Positions 41,671-53,490 are shown, numbered from the stretch's first letter. The stretch: 64,000 nucleotides of DNA from Ichthyophis bannanicus (GCA_033557465.1 CM066033.1:902374808-902438807); one strand, 5' to 3'. Translations and numbers: made by a program. The notes: generated from the sequence alone by a model not told the origin.

Positions 41671-42642
41671 AAGAACATAAGAACATAAGAGATGCCATAC
41701 TGGGTCAGACCAAGGTCCATCAAGCCCAGTATTCTGTTTCCAACAGTGGCCAATCTAGGTAATATGTACCTAGCAGTTTCCCCAAGAGACACAAGTTCCA
41801 CAATGCTTGTACTGGGTCAAGCATTGATATCTTCGGTCACTTCTTAATAACGGTTTCTGGACCTTTCCTCCAGGAACTTGTCCAAACCTTTTTTAAACCC
41901 AGCTACACTAACAGCCTTTACTACATCCTCCGGTAACAAATTCCAGAGTTTGATTACACATTGAGTGAAAAAATATTTTCTTTTATTAGTCTTAAATAGT
42001 TTACCCTGTAGCTTCATTGCATGTCCCCTAGTCTTTCTATATTCTGATAACGTAAACAATCGATCTACGTTTACCCGTTCCACTCCGTTCATTAATTTAT
42101 AGACTTCTATCATATTTCCCCTCAGCCGTCTCTTTTCCAGGTTAAAGAGCCCTAACCTTTTTAGCCTTTCTTCATAGGAGTATCCTTCCATCCCCTTTAC
42201 CATTTTGGTGGCTCTTCTCTGAACCTTTTCTAAAATCGCTATATCCTTTTTAAGATACGGCGACCAGAATTGCACATAATATTCAAGGTGCGGTCTCGCC
42301 ATGGAACGATATAGAGGCATTATAATATCTTTTTGTTTTATTTTCCATTCCTTTCCTTATCATACCTAGCATTCTATTCGCTCTCTTGGCCGCCGCTGCA
42401 CACTGGGCCGAGGGTTTTAACATGGTATCCACAATGACGCCTAAATCTTTTTCCTGGGTGGTGGTTCCTAATGTGGAACCTTGCATCGTGTAACCATAGT
42501 TTGGGTTGTTCTTCCCTAGGTGCATAACCTTGCACTTGTCCACATTAAATTTCATCTGCCATTTTGATGCCCAGTCTTCCAATTTATCAAGATCCTCTTG
42601 CAATTTTTCACAATCCTCTTGGGTTTTAACAACTTTAAATAG
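41671..42642 (-). mobile_element. CR1-like LINE, 5' truncated, antisense in E9
   Basis: The minus strand encodes the reverse transcriptase C-terminal part in two frames (42699-42283 and 42320-41844, shift near 42300), with the same blocks as the copy at 1-941: [43 protein letters not shown]. The 3' tail repeat (TTCTTATG type) is at 41671-41690. It is the same family as the copy at the window start, in opposite orientation 41 kb apart. It is 5' truncated, as usual for LINEs. Confidence 0.87.
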
Positions 42643-44477
42643 TTGGGGGCAAGTAACAGCAGAGCATTGGACACTCTCCATCATAAAAGAGGGGTACAAG
42701 CTTCATTTTTCCAGGATGCTCCCTCCCACAATGATGAGGCAGTTCAATTCTCTGACCTCTCTCATCAACCTGTTAGGTCAGGAGGTCACTATGCTTCTTG
42801 CCCAAAGGGCAATAGAAGAAGTACTCATCCATCAGCAGGGTACAGGGTTTTACTCCCCTTATTTCCTTATCCCAAAGAAAACAGGGGGATACAAACCTAT
42901 TTTGGACCTCAGAAAATTGAACAGATTCCTTGTCAAAGAGAAATTCAAGATGATTTCTCTTGGAACTCTGCTGCCATACCTTCAGACTCAGGATTGGCTT
43001 TGTTCTTTAGGTTTCAAGGATGCGTACACCCATGTTCTCATCCATCTAACTCACAGAAGATTCGTTCAGTTCCTTTTTCAAGGAAAGCACTACGAATACA
43101 GGGTGCTTCCTTTTGGCCTGGCCTCAGCACCAAGGGTGTTCACGAAATGCATGGCTGTGGTAGCAGCATTTCTCCACATTCTAGGGATATTCCTCTTCCC
43201 CCTACTTAGACGACTGGCTCATTCGAGCCCCAACAGAGTCAAAGGCCAGAACTTCTCTATCCTGCACAATGCGTATTCTCCAGTATTTGGGTGTGGTGAT
43301 AAACATCCCAAAATCCAGTCTAACTCCCACTCAGTCTTTAGAGTTCATAGGAGCTTTGTTGGATACCGGAAAGGCAAGGGCCTATCTCCCCCAGTCCTGT
43401 TTCCTTCGTATGGTGCAGTTAGCTTCTCAAGCAGTGCTAAAACCTTTTCTCACTGCCCGAGAAATGCTACAACTACTAGGCCACATGGCATCTACTGTGC
43501 AAGTGGTTCCCTATGCTCGCCTCCATATGAGGGCAACACAGTGGACTTTATCCACTCAATGGACCCAGGCATCAGGATGCCTGTCAGACAAAATAGCAAA
43601 CACAAGTCGCCTTATTTTGTCTCTCCTGTGGTGGAAGTCCACTCAAAACTGTTGCTGGGGTTCCCTTTTCAACAACCCTTACCCCAGGCAACTCTCACAA
43701 CAGATGCTTCTCCGATGGGCTGGGGAGCTCATCTGCAAGACCTCTCCACCCAAGGCACCTGGTCTCCACAGGAGACTCAACTACACATCAATCTCTTGGA
43801 GCTCAGAGCAATCTTCCTTGCTCTTCGAGTGTTCCACACTCTGCTCAGCTACAAGACAGTCCTCATTCATACGGACAATCAAGTAGCCATGTTGTACGTG
43901 AACAAGCAGGGGGGAACAGGCTCTCTGTCGCTTTGCAACGAAGCTTTGCGACTGTGGGCCCTCACCAGAGAGCATCAGATTCATCTCCTGGCAGTATATC
44001 TTCCAGGTATACAAAACTCTTGGACAGACAGACTGTCGAGTTCTGATTCCACACAAGTGGTCTCTGCATGCAGACCAGGTAGCCAGGATTTTTCAAATTT
44101 GGGGAACCCCGGACATAGACCTCTTTGCAAGTCCGTGGAATACCAAAGTTACCCGGTTCTGTTCCAGAACCCCAGCTCAGGGTGCTCAGGCCAGGGATGC
44201 TTTCCTCCTTTACTGGGGTGAAGACTTCCTGTATGCTTTTCCACCCATTCCCCTAATTCCCAAAACCCTGTTCAAGCTTCAGAGAGACAGAGGCCCTATG
44301 ATTCTCATAGCTCCACATTGGCCACGGCAAGTGTGGTACCCCCTGTTTCTACATCTCTCTCAAGCTCCCTCCCTGGAGTTAGGGTCTTCTCCGGATCTCC
44401 TATCTCAGGAGGACGGAATGTTATGGCATCCCAATCCCCAGTCTCTGCGTCTCAGGGCTTGGCTGCTGAAGGCCTAG
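42643..44477 (+). pseudogene. E9 pol, frameshifted at the active site
   Basis: Open from the LINE junction. KEGYKLHF (about 42690), YFLIPKKTGGYKPILDL (about 42865), FKDAYTHVLIHL (about 43015) and VLPFGLASAPRVFTK (about 43107) are in one frame. An extra C in the run at about 43200 shifts the frame exactly at the YLDD site, so the active site is read only in the next frame. The connection domain (43269 on), RNase H (TTDASPMGWGAHL at about 43699; TDNQVAMLYVNKQGG at about 43873) and methyltransferase-like domain (DIDLFASP at about 44113) follow with further changes. It ends with TAG 44475-44477. Confidence 0.86.
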
Positions 44478-45513
44478 ATCTCCATGATCTTAACCTCCCT
44501 CAGCAAATAAAGGATATCCTTTATGCTTCCAGGAAGCCTTCCACAAGACGCTCTTATGCTTTCAAATGGAAAAGGTTTACCATATGGTGTTCGCAGAAGG
44601 GTCTTAACCCCGTTGCCCTACCTTTGGAATCATTACTGGAGTATCTACTTCATTTATCCAATGCAGGACTTAAGACTAACTCAGTGAGGGTCCATTTGAG
44701 TGCTATTGCAGTTTCCTTCAAGCCCCTAAATGGACAACCTCTTTCCTCCCATCCTCTTATAGCACGATTTATGAGAGGCCTTCTGCTAACTAAACCTCCC
44801 ATTAAGCCACCACCTGTGGCATGGGTCTTAAATTTGGTTCTTGGTCAGCTCATGAAGCCACCTTTCGAACCCTTAGCTACTACCTCCTTAAAATTCCTTT
44901 CTTGGAAGGTTATTTTTCTCATTGCAATCACATCTGCACGTCGCATCAGTGAGTTGCAAGCACTAGTAGCTGATCCACCTCTATACAAGGTTCCATCATG
45001 ACAAGGTAGTCCTTAAGACTCATCCACGCTTTATGCCAAAGGTGGTCTCTCCTTTTCATCTAAACCAAGCGGTCTACCTACCTGTGTTCTTTCCAAGGCC
45101 TCATGCATCAAATGCAGAAAGGAACCTTCATACTTTGGACTGTAAAAGAGCTTTAGCCTTTTACTTACAAAGAACACAGCAACATAGAAAGTCCTCTCAA
45201 CTCTTTGTTGCTTTTGATCCTTCTCATTTGGGATTTCCAGTCTCCAAGAGAACACTATCTAACTGGATTGCTCAGTGTATTTCCTTTGCCTATCATAGTA
45301 AGAATCTTCCTCTGGAGGGCCATGTCACAGCTCACAATGTGAGAGCCATGGCAGCTTCAATGGTTCATCTGCACTCTGTCTATCGACGACATCTGTCGAG
45401 CAGCCACCTGGGCCTCAGTTCATACCTTCACAGCCCATTGCTGCTTAGAGAAGGACTCCCGCCGGGATGCCTTGTTTGGTCAGGCTGTTCTCCAACACCT
45501 ATTCCATACCTAA
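44421..45513 (+). pseudogene. E9 tyrosine recombinase, two frameshifts
   Basis: It overlaps pol. It is open from there to 45001: arm YASRKPSTRRSYAFKWKRFT, then HLSNAGLKTNSVRVHLSAIA, FMRGLLLTKPPIKPP and the Arg box SARRISELQAL (about 44935). An extra base near 44980 (CTCTATACAAG) shifts the frame. The next part (45033 on) has FFPRPHASNAERNLHTLDCK and the box HNVRAMAAS (about 45337), both well kept. A 2-base loss near 45378 puts the DICRAATW and Tyr (HCCLEKDS, with Tyr changed to Cys) boxes out of frame. It ends with TAA 45511-45513. Confidence 0.84.
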
Positions 45514-45622
45514 ACAACTCCTACCCGCCATCCCTGGTTGGATGCCAGAGATCCATGGGGGGAAGTGGAGCCCTGTTCAGGGGCACACAGCTTTTGGGGT
45601 CTCTCCCTGGCATCTAAAGCTA

Positions 45623-45732
45623 GGGAGTCCCCATATGTGATGACTACATTCCTGCTTGTTCCTGGAGGTAGCATAGTTACTCATCTGTAACAGGTGATCT
45701 CCGGGAACAGCAGGAATTTAGTCTTCACAACC
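45623..45732 (+). repeat. E9 internal complementary region
   Basis: GGGAGTCCCCATATGTGATG opens the left half; the centre reads CATCTGTAACAGGTG (one change from the palindrome); the right half is complementary to the right end. Confidence 0.86.
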
Positions 45733-45804
45733 CACCCACCTCCCCTAGGGGTTGTATCTCTTTCTCTTTCCCTCTTTCTCTCTCTTTGTCTCAGCTTTAA
45801 ACTC

Positions 45805-45996
45805 AACTGGAGAGAGGCAGTTGGGAAAGGCAGGAAGGCAGCACACAGGCGCTGTGGGATGCTCCCAAAAGCTTTCTTATTGGACTCTGGGGAGCGTTCC
45901 CGCGCAGGCTCCGTCGGTACCAACGATACCCATATGTGAAGACTAAATTCCTGCTGTTCCAAGAGATCACCTGTTACAGGTGAGTAACTATGCTTT
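45805..45996 (+). repeat. E9 right inverted terminal repeat with extension
   Basis: It mirrors the left repeat and ends CACCTGTTACAGGTGAGTAA CTATGC and TTT. Confidence 0.87.
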
Positions 45997-46386
45997 CGTC
46001 TTTTATCTCTCCTTACAACCCCCTTCGGGAACTCTGGTCTTCTATCAAGCTGCTTCTATCTGTGCCCTTCTCTTCTACTGCTAACTCCAGACTTCGCTCC
46101 TTTCACCTTGCTGCGACTTACACCTGGAACAAACTACCTGTGTCTGTACGCCAGGCACCTTCTCTAACCTTCTTCAAATCCAGGCTGAAAACTCAGCTCT
46201 TCACTGCTGCTTTTGGATCTTGACCCACCTGATCTCGTTTTTCTTTCCCCTTGCTTTTTCGCTGCCTACACCTTCTGTGTTTGTCTTGACTAGATTGTAA
46301 GCTCTGATGGGCAGGGACTGTCTCTTAAATCTCTGTACAGCGTTGCATATGACTTGTAGCGCTATATACATGCTCAATAGTAGCTG
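45997..46386 (+). mobile_element. L2-like LINE 3' end
   Basis: The end of a LINE reverse transcriptase frame is visible (SRLRSFHLAATYTWNKLP and FFKSRLKTQLF, about 46085-46200). It is followed by a 3' UTR with TTGTAAGCTCTGATGGGCAG GGACTGTCTC and TAGCGCTATATACATGCTCA ATAGTAG, a widely spread vertebrate LINE tail type. A related tail is at 49425-49535. Confidence 0.7.
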
Positions 46387-47155
46387 GTATGACAGAACCA
46401 AAAGGGGAACCTCTGAGTGGTGTCTGGAGATTTCAAGGTTGCAAAAACTGTGTGACAGGGTGGTGACCAAAGCCAGGAGTATGGTTGCATACAGAGAGGA
46501 GTAATCAGCAGGAAGGAGGTGGTCTTAATTCCTCTGTACAGGTCATTGATGAGACCTCACTTAGTATTGTGTTCAGTTTGAGACCATACCTTACAAAGAA
46601 TATAGAGATCTCAAAATGGTTCAGAGGACGGAGACCAAGATGATATGGTGCTTGAAGGCATGTGAGACTTCAAGACCTAAATATGTATACACGAGAGGAG
46701 AGACGGGGAGGATATGGTGCAGACATTTAAATACTTGCAGAGTATTAATGAACAAAAACACATTTTTCAGACAGGGAATCTGTAGGACAGGAAATGAAAC
46801 TACAATGAGATGAACTTAAAAGCAACATCAAGAGATACTTTCCATGAAAAGGGTGGTGTATGCCTAGCATGCTCTCCTGACAGGTGGTGGGAGCAAAAAC
46901 AAGTGACCAAATTCAAATCTGTATGGGACAGACACAGGATCACAACATAGCAAGAGGATAGAATCAAAGCAAATGTAAACCTCATAAATAGGTGTAACCT
47001 GCCTGTAGCTGCAGGTACAACCTTAAGCGAAGGCATAGAATGGGAGTAACCTGCACAGAACAGCAGGTGCAACTCTTCAACTCTAACGACCATACTGGAT
47101 AGACTAGATGGGCCATGCTGGTCTTTATCTGCCACCATTTACTGTTACTATGTAA
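46387..47155 (+). mobile_element. CR1-like LINE 3' end, old
   Basis: A decayed CR1-type reverse transcriptase end (KARSMVAYREE at about 46475; KMVQRTETKMI at about 46612) with many stops. The UTR ends ACTGGATAGACTAGATGGGC CATGCTGGTCTTTATCTGCC and TTACTGTTACTATG. A different family from the copies at 1-941 and 41671-42642. Confidence 0.65.
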
Positions 47156-47671
47156 ACACAGTGCTTTGAAATTCTAACTCTGAATCATAGGATGTAATCT
47201 TAAGGATTGGTGATTTGCTAGGCATCGGTCTTGTTTTCTGACATGAATATGGAACTTGCTCTCTGACATTGCTTCAGGAATTCAGTTTCATGGCATTGCA
47301 CCAGAAACCAAATCCCACTACCACAATACCCCATTAAAGAGACAAATTGTGAAGCAGTTTCCAAATCACAAACTCTGATAAATGATTGTAATATTTAACA
47401 ATGCACATTTGATGATCTTGTGTGACTCCTGTGAGATTGTAGCTAGTTGACTATCTCCTGGATTTTCTTGGCAAGGTGAAACGAAGTACATTGCCAGGCA
47501 GAGCTAGATCTAAGGGCTTCCTAATTTGTGGACAAATTCCATAGTAAAGAGAAGCATTTATTATAGATTTTTTTAAAATGTAGCATACTTTGACTTGACC
47601 AGTATTTATTTTATAATGTGGGAGGGGATAATTAAAATCTGCTCAGTTTAATAGCTGTCTTCCCTTTGCAG
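47156..47671 (+). other. 3' end of the long NRBP1 intron
   Basis: No gene or recognised repeat. It ends with a pyrimidine-rich tract and the acceptor CAG at 47669-47671. Confidence 0.55.
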
Positions 47672-47761
47672 GTTATTTTTATCACAGAATATATGTCTTC
47701 TGGCAGCTTGAAACAGTTCCTAAAGAAGACTAAAAAGAATCACAAAACTATGAATGAGAAG
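47672..47761 (+). CDS. NRBP1: NRBP1 internal exon (hinge region)
   Basis: This 90-base exon (30 codons, phase 0) has acceptor CAG at 47669-47671 and donor GTATGT from 47762. It encodes VIFITEYMSSGSLKQFLKK then TKKNHKTMNEK, the hinge and helix D region of the NRBP1 pseudokinase domain. It continues directly from the exon at 2732-2833. The next expected exon (beginning AWKRWC in vertebrates) is not seen up to the window end, so this intron is more than 16 kb. Confidence 0.95.
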
Positions 47762-49424
47762 GTATGTGTACTGCTCACTCTTTTAGCCTGTGGTATGTGC
47801 GCTCTAGTATCAATTTCTCATGAGTGGCTTTCCATATGTAGGTATTGCTCTTGACCAGAACTCAATTAAGCGAGTGCAAGGCTTCTCAAATCTGGCCTTG
47901 GGACTCCACAGCTCAGGATACTTGCAAGAACTATGCGTTAGAGCAGAGGTTCCCAACTCCAGTCCTGGAGGTTCAAACACCATTCAGGTTTTGAGGCTGT
48001 CCCTAATGAATATGCATGAGTAATCGCTGCTCAGAACATCACTTTTTAGTAGTGCCTTCTGTTCGTTTTTTTTTTGTAGAGTATTTCAAAAACATGCTTA
48101 ATCTGCAGATTGGGTTTTGAGTCTGACCCATCCCAGTACATGTCTACTCTTCTTCCTGGGGCTCTTAGCAGTACCAACTGTCAGCCTTTTGCTCTATTTT
48201 GCCAACATATCCATGAATTTTTTTGTTTTCCATCTTTTGTTCTTAAATGTAACAGAAGGCACTCTTGTTGGAGGGAGCTGTGGGAGACTAGCGGTATGAG
48301 TGTGTGTTGCTCTTGATGCAACTTCAGATTCTTTTTTGTTCTGTCATTCTATTGTAATAACTGGATTTATGGTGGTTTTTTCTTTTATCATAATTACGTA
48401 AACTAAAATTTTCATAGAACACTCCAAATTCACAAAAGAACAAGATCACAATAGAGGATCAATTCTTAGAAACAGTTTAAAACAAAACCTCAAAATCCCC
48501 TAAACAAAACCTCAAAACAGAGCAGACTGGATTGTCAGTTGAAAGAGAAACAAATTTAAGCTCATTTACACCATCAATATCATTGTAGCTGCATTCTACA
48601 TTTTTCCCAATTACTAAAGACTTCAACTGAGGATCAAAAGAAAATATATAATTTAGATGTGTACTTGGAGGAAGTGATGTTAATGACCTGAATGGCAGCC
48701 TAAACTCAGAGCTTCTAGCGGGCATCCTGTCTTCTGAATGATTAGCAGCCTGTAAGCAGTTGCAGTGCAGGCAACAACGAAGGGCCCAGTGGATCAGAAA
48801 TCCTTTGCATGCAAGAACAAAGCTGGATAACAGACCTGCAGTAAGACCCTGAGTGAGGTGGCCCAGCGGGAAGTTGAGGTCAAGACTCGTTTTGGATAAT
48901 TGGGAAAGAGTGTGCAATGAGAATAAGTCTGAGAGACTTAACAAAAAAGCATGACAAAGTATTGCTAAAGCTGTGTAAGACCTAAAGAATTGGTCTTGGC
49001 TTTGTAGTAATAGGATTCATGGCCTGACGGAGACAGGATAGTGAATTACATAAAGCTGGTGGAGAGTATAAGCCACGCTGTAGTAGACTGAACAACTTGA
49101 TGATTACTCTGTGCTTTACAATCAAATGGGTGCACCAGACTTTGGGCCTGCAAAGGTCACAGCAGCCCCATGATGTGCTTACGTGGGGGGAGGGAAGTGT
49201 TTTGGATTTGCTTTTTGGGACTAAGGATATTGTGGAGAGGGGATTAAGGATGCACGAAAGGAGAGTGTTTCATGGTCTGTTCATTTTTTTTTATTTTGTT
49301 TGATTTTATGTGGGTTGGAGGAGGGGGGAAGAGCAGTAGGGTATGGGGTTTTGAATACTGATCCTCCTAGTCTTCTGTTCACCTTCTTCTGTGTTTCCTT
49401 ATTGTTCCTCTATAGATATCCTAG
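47762..49424 (+). other. NRBP1 intron, mostly unassigned
   Basis: It contains one dispersed repeat fragment at about 47940-48015 (separate entry). An open frame of 155 codons on the minus strand (48944-48477) has no recognisable family. Nothing else identified. Confidence 0.4.
47940..48015 (+). repeat. Dispersed repeat fragment (AATGAATATGCATGAG type)
   Basis: It contains GAGCAGAGGTTCCCAACTCC AGTCCTGGAGG and CCCTAATGAATATGCATGAG, a pattern common in vertebrate interspersed repeats. I cannot name the family with certainty. Confidence 0.5.
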
Positions 49425-49535
49425 TCCACAGTTAGGTTGTCTCTTGACTAGACTGTAAGCTGTTGTGAACAGGGACCATCTTGTCTCCTATATAGTGCTG
49501 TGTATGCCTTATAGTGGTGCTATGCAGATTAGTAG
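49425..49535 (+). repeat. LINE 3' tail fragment
   Basis: GACTGTAAGCTGTTGTGAAC AGGGACC, then GTGCTGTGTATGCC and TAGTGGTGCTATGCAGATTAG. It matches the tail type at 46290-46386 and is older. Confidence 0.6.
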
Positions 49536-49899
49536 TGGGAATTTAGAAGGGGGAAAATTTGAGGTGGAGCAGTTGAGATGGGGCATTACAGAGGTGGCAT
49601 GTGGACAAGGAGGAAGAGGACTCAAAAAGGAGGGTTAGATGAGGTTGCACCCTTGAAAGAAGTAGGTATTAGCAGGGTAAAAGTGTGGTTTGAGGAGGGA
49701 TTACCCAAGCTGAAGTGGGAATTGCGGGGTTTAGAAAGGCAATGAAGGAAATTTGGTTTAGAGAGGGTGAGACAAATTTAGAGGAAGAAGGCTGTGGTTA
49801 TATTTGGCAGTAATGGAAATAAAGAGGGCATGGTGTTGGGCTAGAATTAGGGTGGCAGAGAATAATTTGAAGGAGGAGTTTTAGATTCCTAACTTTAAA
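49536..49899 (+). other. Unassigned intron sequence
   Basis: A purine-rich (GGAG, GAAG) stretch without a recognised gene or repeat. Confidence 0.45.
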
Positions 49900-50599
49900 A
49901 TATAATGGATGTGGAGAAGGCTGAAGAACACTTCCTTTTCGTCTCTCCGGGCCAGTCCAGGAACCTTAGAGTAGTCGACCTCCTCCAGCAGCTGAGGACT
50001 GAATTCTGAAAGTCTTGCTGACAACCTATCCAGCTCCCTCTGGTGTCAGATTCAGTCTTTCAGTCCTCGGAGCTATACAGGACGTGTGGCTGACAGGCTC
50101 CCCAAAGAGACGGAAAGGAATTGAGTACTTAGTCAGAATTGTACGGGAGATCTGCTCTAGCTGGGCATTCACTCCTAAGAGATTCTCTTATTATACTTTG
50201 AAAATAAATAAATAATAAAAGGAAAAAGATTTGGGGAGACGGTCCTTAGCTGCCAGAGTTGCCAGCAGCGGCTGAAAGGGCAGCACTTGCCTTATTTTCA
50301 GAGGATCTGTTCTTCTAGAGGTTGGGATAGGAACTGGGGGCCCCAGAATCCACCCTTCTCCCTCTGCCGCGATCTTCATGCTCCGCTAGCAGCAGGGAGG
50401 CGGAAATACGGCGGCGCGATGTGTGGTGCTCAGGTGAGAGTTCTTACTTTCTGCGGGTTGCAGTTTCTTTTCAGCTTGCCGACGCGCTTTCCAGCCGTTG
50501 CTCAGCAGGCGCTTCGGGGGACATTGGTTCGGGTGCTGTGGGCTGGCGGTTTGGATGCTCTGCGGGGCCAGGACTTGGCGTTTAGGCGGGAACAGCTGC

Positions 50600-52031
50600 A
50601 TGGAGCTTAAATCGCCATCCGTAGATTTGATGGACAGGCTGCAGGGTTTGTCAGAAAAGGCAGGAGCGGCGGCAATATTGCCTGAGGCAGCGGTTTCTCC
50701 CACACCTCAGCACAAGCCGAGTAAAGTCTAAGTCAGCTAGGGTGTCTTCGGAAGAGATCCATTCCCAGCAGAAGTTGTCTGGACCACAGGAAGACCTCTC
50801 GGTCTTGTTTTCCCCAGATTTTATTTTGGCTTTGCATAAAGCATGTTGCTTAAAGGTGTCAGACTGCTGGCAGTCCGAGGGTTCCCAAGTTGTTTGACCT
50901 GCAGAAAGAGGTGCCTAATGAGCTGGACTCTGGAGAAGGATGTTCTCAAAAGGCTAAAGGGCCAGAGGCAGGCTTCAAGGGCTTGGAGCCACAGCTCTCT
51001 ACACCTGATGTAGTGAAAGAGGGGGAAATCCTCTGACACTGAAGTGGACTCCTGGTTGTTAGAGTTGGAAGAGGGTGAGATTGGTCCGGGCGACGACCCA
51101 AATGTGTTTCAGGTGTTTCGGAAAGAGGAGCTGGGAGCACTCAGCGCTCAGTCCCTGGCTGCTGTAAATATTCTGCCTCCGGCCTTGCAACAGGAGCCCC
51201 TAGAGGATCCCTTGTTACAAGGCTTTAAGGCAGAGCAGCGCTGTTTTCCCGTGCACAGAGTGATTAAACAGATGATAGAGTCCGAGTGGGAATTCCCTGA
51301 GGCTACGCTGCGGGGTAGCCGTGCCCTGGGTCATCTCTATCCGGTGCCGCAGGAGGAGAAGGAGTTGTTGCGGATGCCTAAGGTGGATGCACTGGTCTCG
51401 GCAGTGACAAAGAAGACAACGATTCTGGTGGAAGGGGGTGCAGCCCTTAAAGATCTTCAAGACCGCAGACTGGAAGTTCTTCTCAAGCAAGCCTTTGATT
51501 CCAGTATTCTTGCTCTGCAGGTCTCCATTTGTGGAGCGTATGTGTCTAGGACCTCCATCCGTTGGCTGCAAGGGGAGCCGTTCTCGGAGAGAGGGGAATG
51601 ATCTTCCCCCTGAAGGGGCAAAGCTTGAGTCGGCAGCAGCATATCTGGCAGACTCCTTCTATGATATGGTTAGGATTTTAGCAAAATCTATGGTGTCAAT
51701 AATTGCCGCTAGAAGGTTTCTCTGGCTACGGAATTGGGCGGCAGACCCATCTTCTAAGTTGCGGCTTAGTAAACTCCCCTATAAGGGCAAGCTGCTCTTT
51801 GGGGATGCCTTGGAGAAAATTGTAAAGGATTTGGGTGATTCCAAAGGGGGTCGCCTTCCAGAGGGCCGGCCGAAGACTACCAAGCCTGGTGCTATGCAGC
51901 GGGGGCAAGGTAGGGATTTTCGTAGATTCCGGGGAGCTTGGTTTATGCCTTATCAGAGGGGCTGTTCTGTGGCCAGAGGCCAGTCCTTTCGAGGAGCTAG
52001 GGGGTTCGGCAGGGGTTATTTCAATGCCTAG
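50600..52031 (+). pseudogene. E10 gag remnant
   Basis: Acidic N-terminal part (SWLLELEEGEIGPGDDPN, 51044 on), then QEPLEDPLLQGFKAEQRCFP, KQMIESEWEFPE and PKVDALVSAVTKKTT, matching gag of amphibian-type DIRS elements. The frame shifts near 51590. The second frame (to 52031) has SAAAYLADSFYDMVRILAKS, LRLSKLPYKGKLLFGDALEK (the counterpart of GENLFGK) and a Gly/Arg-rich nucleic-acid-binding tail ending GRGYFNA and TAG 52029-52031. The region upstream of 51044 carries stops. Confidence 0.75.
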
Positions 52032-53338
52032 CAGAACTCTGCCAAGAAATCACAATGATGGTTGGCGGGTCCAGGCAGAGATTCCTGTAGGAGGACGCTT
52101 GCAGGGGTTTCTCTTGGCCTGGGCTGCCATAACTATGGACAGATGGGTGCTGGAGATCATCCGCGATAGTTATGCGCTGGAATTCGCTCAACCGCTGGCA
52201 GAGGCCTTCGTCTTGTCTCCGTGTGGTCCGCAAGCAAAGGCAGAAGCGATAAGTGCCACACTGCAGCGGTTGTTCAATCTGCAAGCGGTGGTTCCAGTGC
52301 CTATAGACCAGTGCGGCTTCAGTTGATACTCTATTTATTTTGTGGTTCCCAATAAAGAAGGGGCTTTTTGCCGATTTTGGATCTCAAGCACGTGAACCGG
52401 TCTTTGAAGGTACCGCATTTTCGGATGGAGACACTGCAGTCAGTTATTCGGGCAGTAAGGCCGGGAGAGGTCCTTTCGTCCATAGATCTAACAGAGGCTT
52501 ATCTGCACATTCCAATCAGAGTGGACCATCAAAGGTTTTTGAGGTTTGCCATTCCCATGGGACATTTTCAGTTCTGAGCATTGCCGTTTGGTCTAGCCAT
52601 GGCTCCCCGTACTTTCACAAACATGATGGTGGTAGTTGTGGCGGCGCTGCGAAAGGAAAGTATTCAGGTGCATCCCTACCTAGACGATTGGTTGATACGG
52701 GCAGGATCTATGGCGGAGTTGGTCGCAGCAACCTCACGGGTGGTGCAAGTCCTGGAACAGCTCAGATGGGTCGTCAACCGAGCAAAGAGTCACTTGCAAC
52801 CTGTGCGGCAGCTTACCTACCTCGGGGCCTTGTTCGACACAGAGATAGGTTCGGTGTTCTGCCAGAGGACAGGGTATGAAATATTTTGTCTCAGGTGCGA
52901 GCGTTCTTACGGGTGCAGGCTCCATCGGTGTGGAGGTACTTGCAGCTGTTGGGTTCTATGGCAGCAGCCTTGGACCTGGTTCCGTGGGCCAGGGCTCATA
53001 TGTGCCCGCTGCAGCGGCTGTTGATCTCCAGATGGTCTCCACAACGTCAGCCTCTCTCTGAGGTTGGTTTGTCTGGAAGTTGTGCGTAGCAGTCTGATGT
53101 GGTGGCTGGACTCCGGGCATCTTCAGGGAAAAGTTCCCTTGGAACACCCGGAGTGGGTGTTGCTCACCATGGATACAAGCCTGTCGGGCTGGGGAGCTCA
53201 TTGCCAGTCTCACGTGGTGCAGGGGAGCTGGTCCACGGAGGAGAGCAGTTGGTCGATCAATCGGTTGGAACTCGGAGCGATGCGTTTCTTGCTTCAGGAG
53301 TTCAGAAGCTTGCTCGAGGGGAGAGCGTTTCGCGTTAT
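52032..53338 (+). pseudogene. E10 pol, N-terminal part (reverse transcriptase to RNase H)
   Basis: It starts with a GGRLQGFLLAW-type block (about 52092), then RWVLEIIRDSYALEF and YFVVPNKEG (about 52337, after TGA at 52324). PILDLKHVNRSL (about 52370), SIDLTEAYLHIPI (about 52478), ALPFGLAMAPRTFTN (after a TGA at 52575-52577 in place of CGA) and an intact HPYLDDWLIRAG (about 52672) follow. RNase H begins (LTMDTSLSGWGAHC at about 53163; INRLELGAMRFLL) and is cut at 53338 by E11. It continues in frame at 62850. Confidence 0.83.
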
Positions 53339-53490
53339 CTCCAGGAACAATCAGGAATGTAGTCCTCACATATGGGTATCATCGGTACCGACGGAGCCTG
53401 CGCGGGAACGCTCCCCAGCGTCCAATAGGAACACTTTTGGGAGCATCCCTCAGCACATGAGCGCTGCCTTCCCACCTTTCCAACTGTCCC
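53339..53490 (+). repeat. E11 left inverted terminal repeat
   Basis: CTCCAGGAACAATCAGGAAT to CCAACTGTCCCTC; mirrors 62664-62818. Confidence 0.87.

Larger units (their letters stand above)
39817..45996 (+). mobile_element. E9: DIRS, family B, carrying a CR1 LINE
   Basis: Left repeat 39817-39977, gag, an antisense CR1-like LINE at 41671-42642, pol, recombinase, ICR 45623-45732 and right repeat 45805-45993 followed by TTT. Without the LINE it would be about 5.2 kb. Compared with E8 about 330 bases of gag end/pol start are missing at the LINE insertion point. Coding regions carry several frameshifts. Confidence 0.9.

Noticed and set aside
48477..48944. Minus-strand open frame of 155 codons in the NRBP1 intron
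   Set aside because: No recognisable family, no signal of coding composition, no neighbours that make sense of it. An intron frame of this length occurs by chance.
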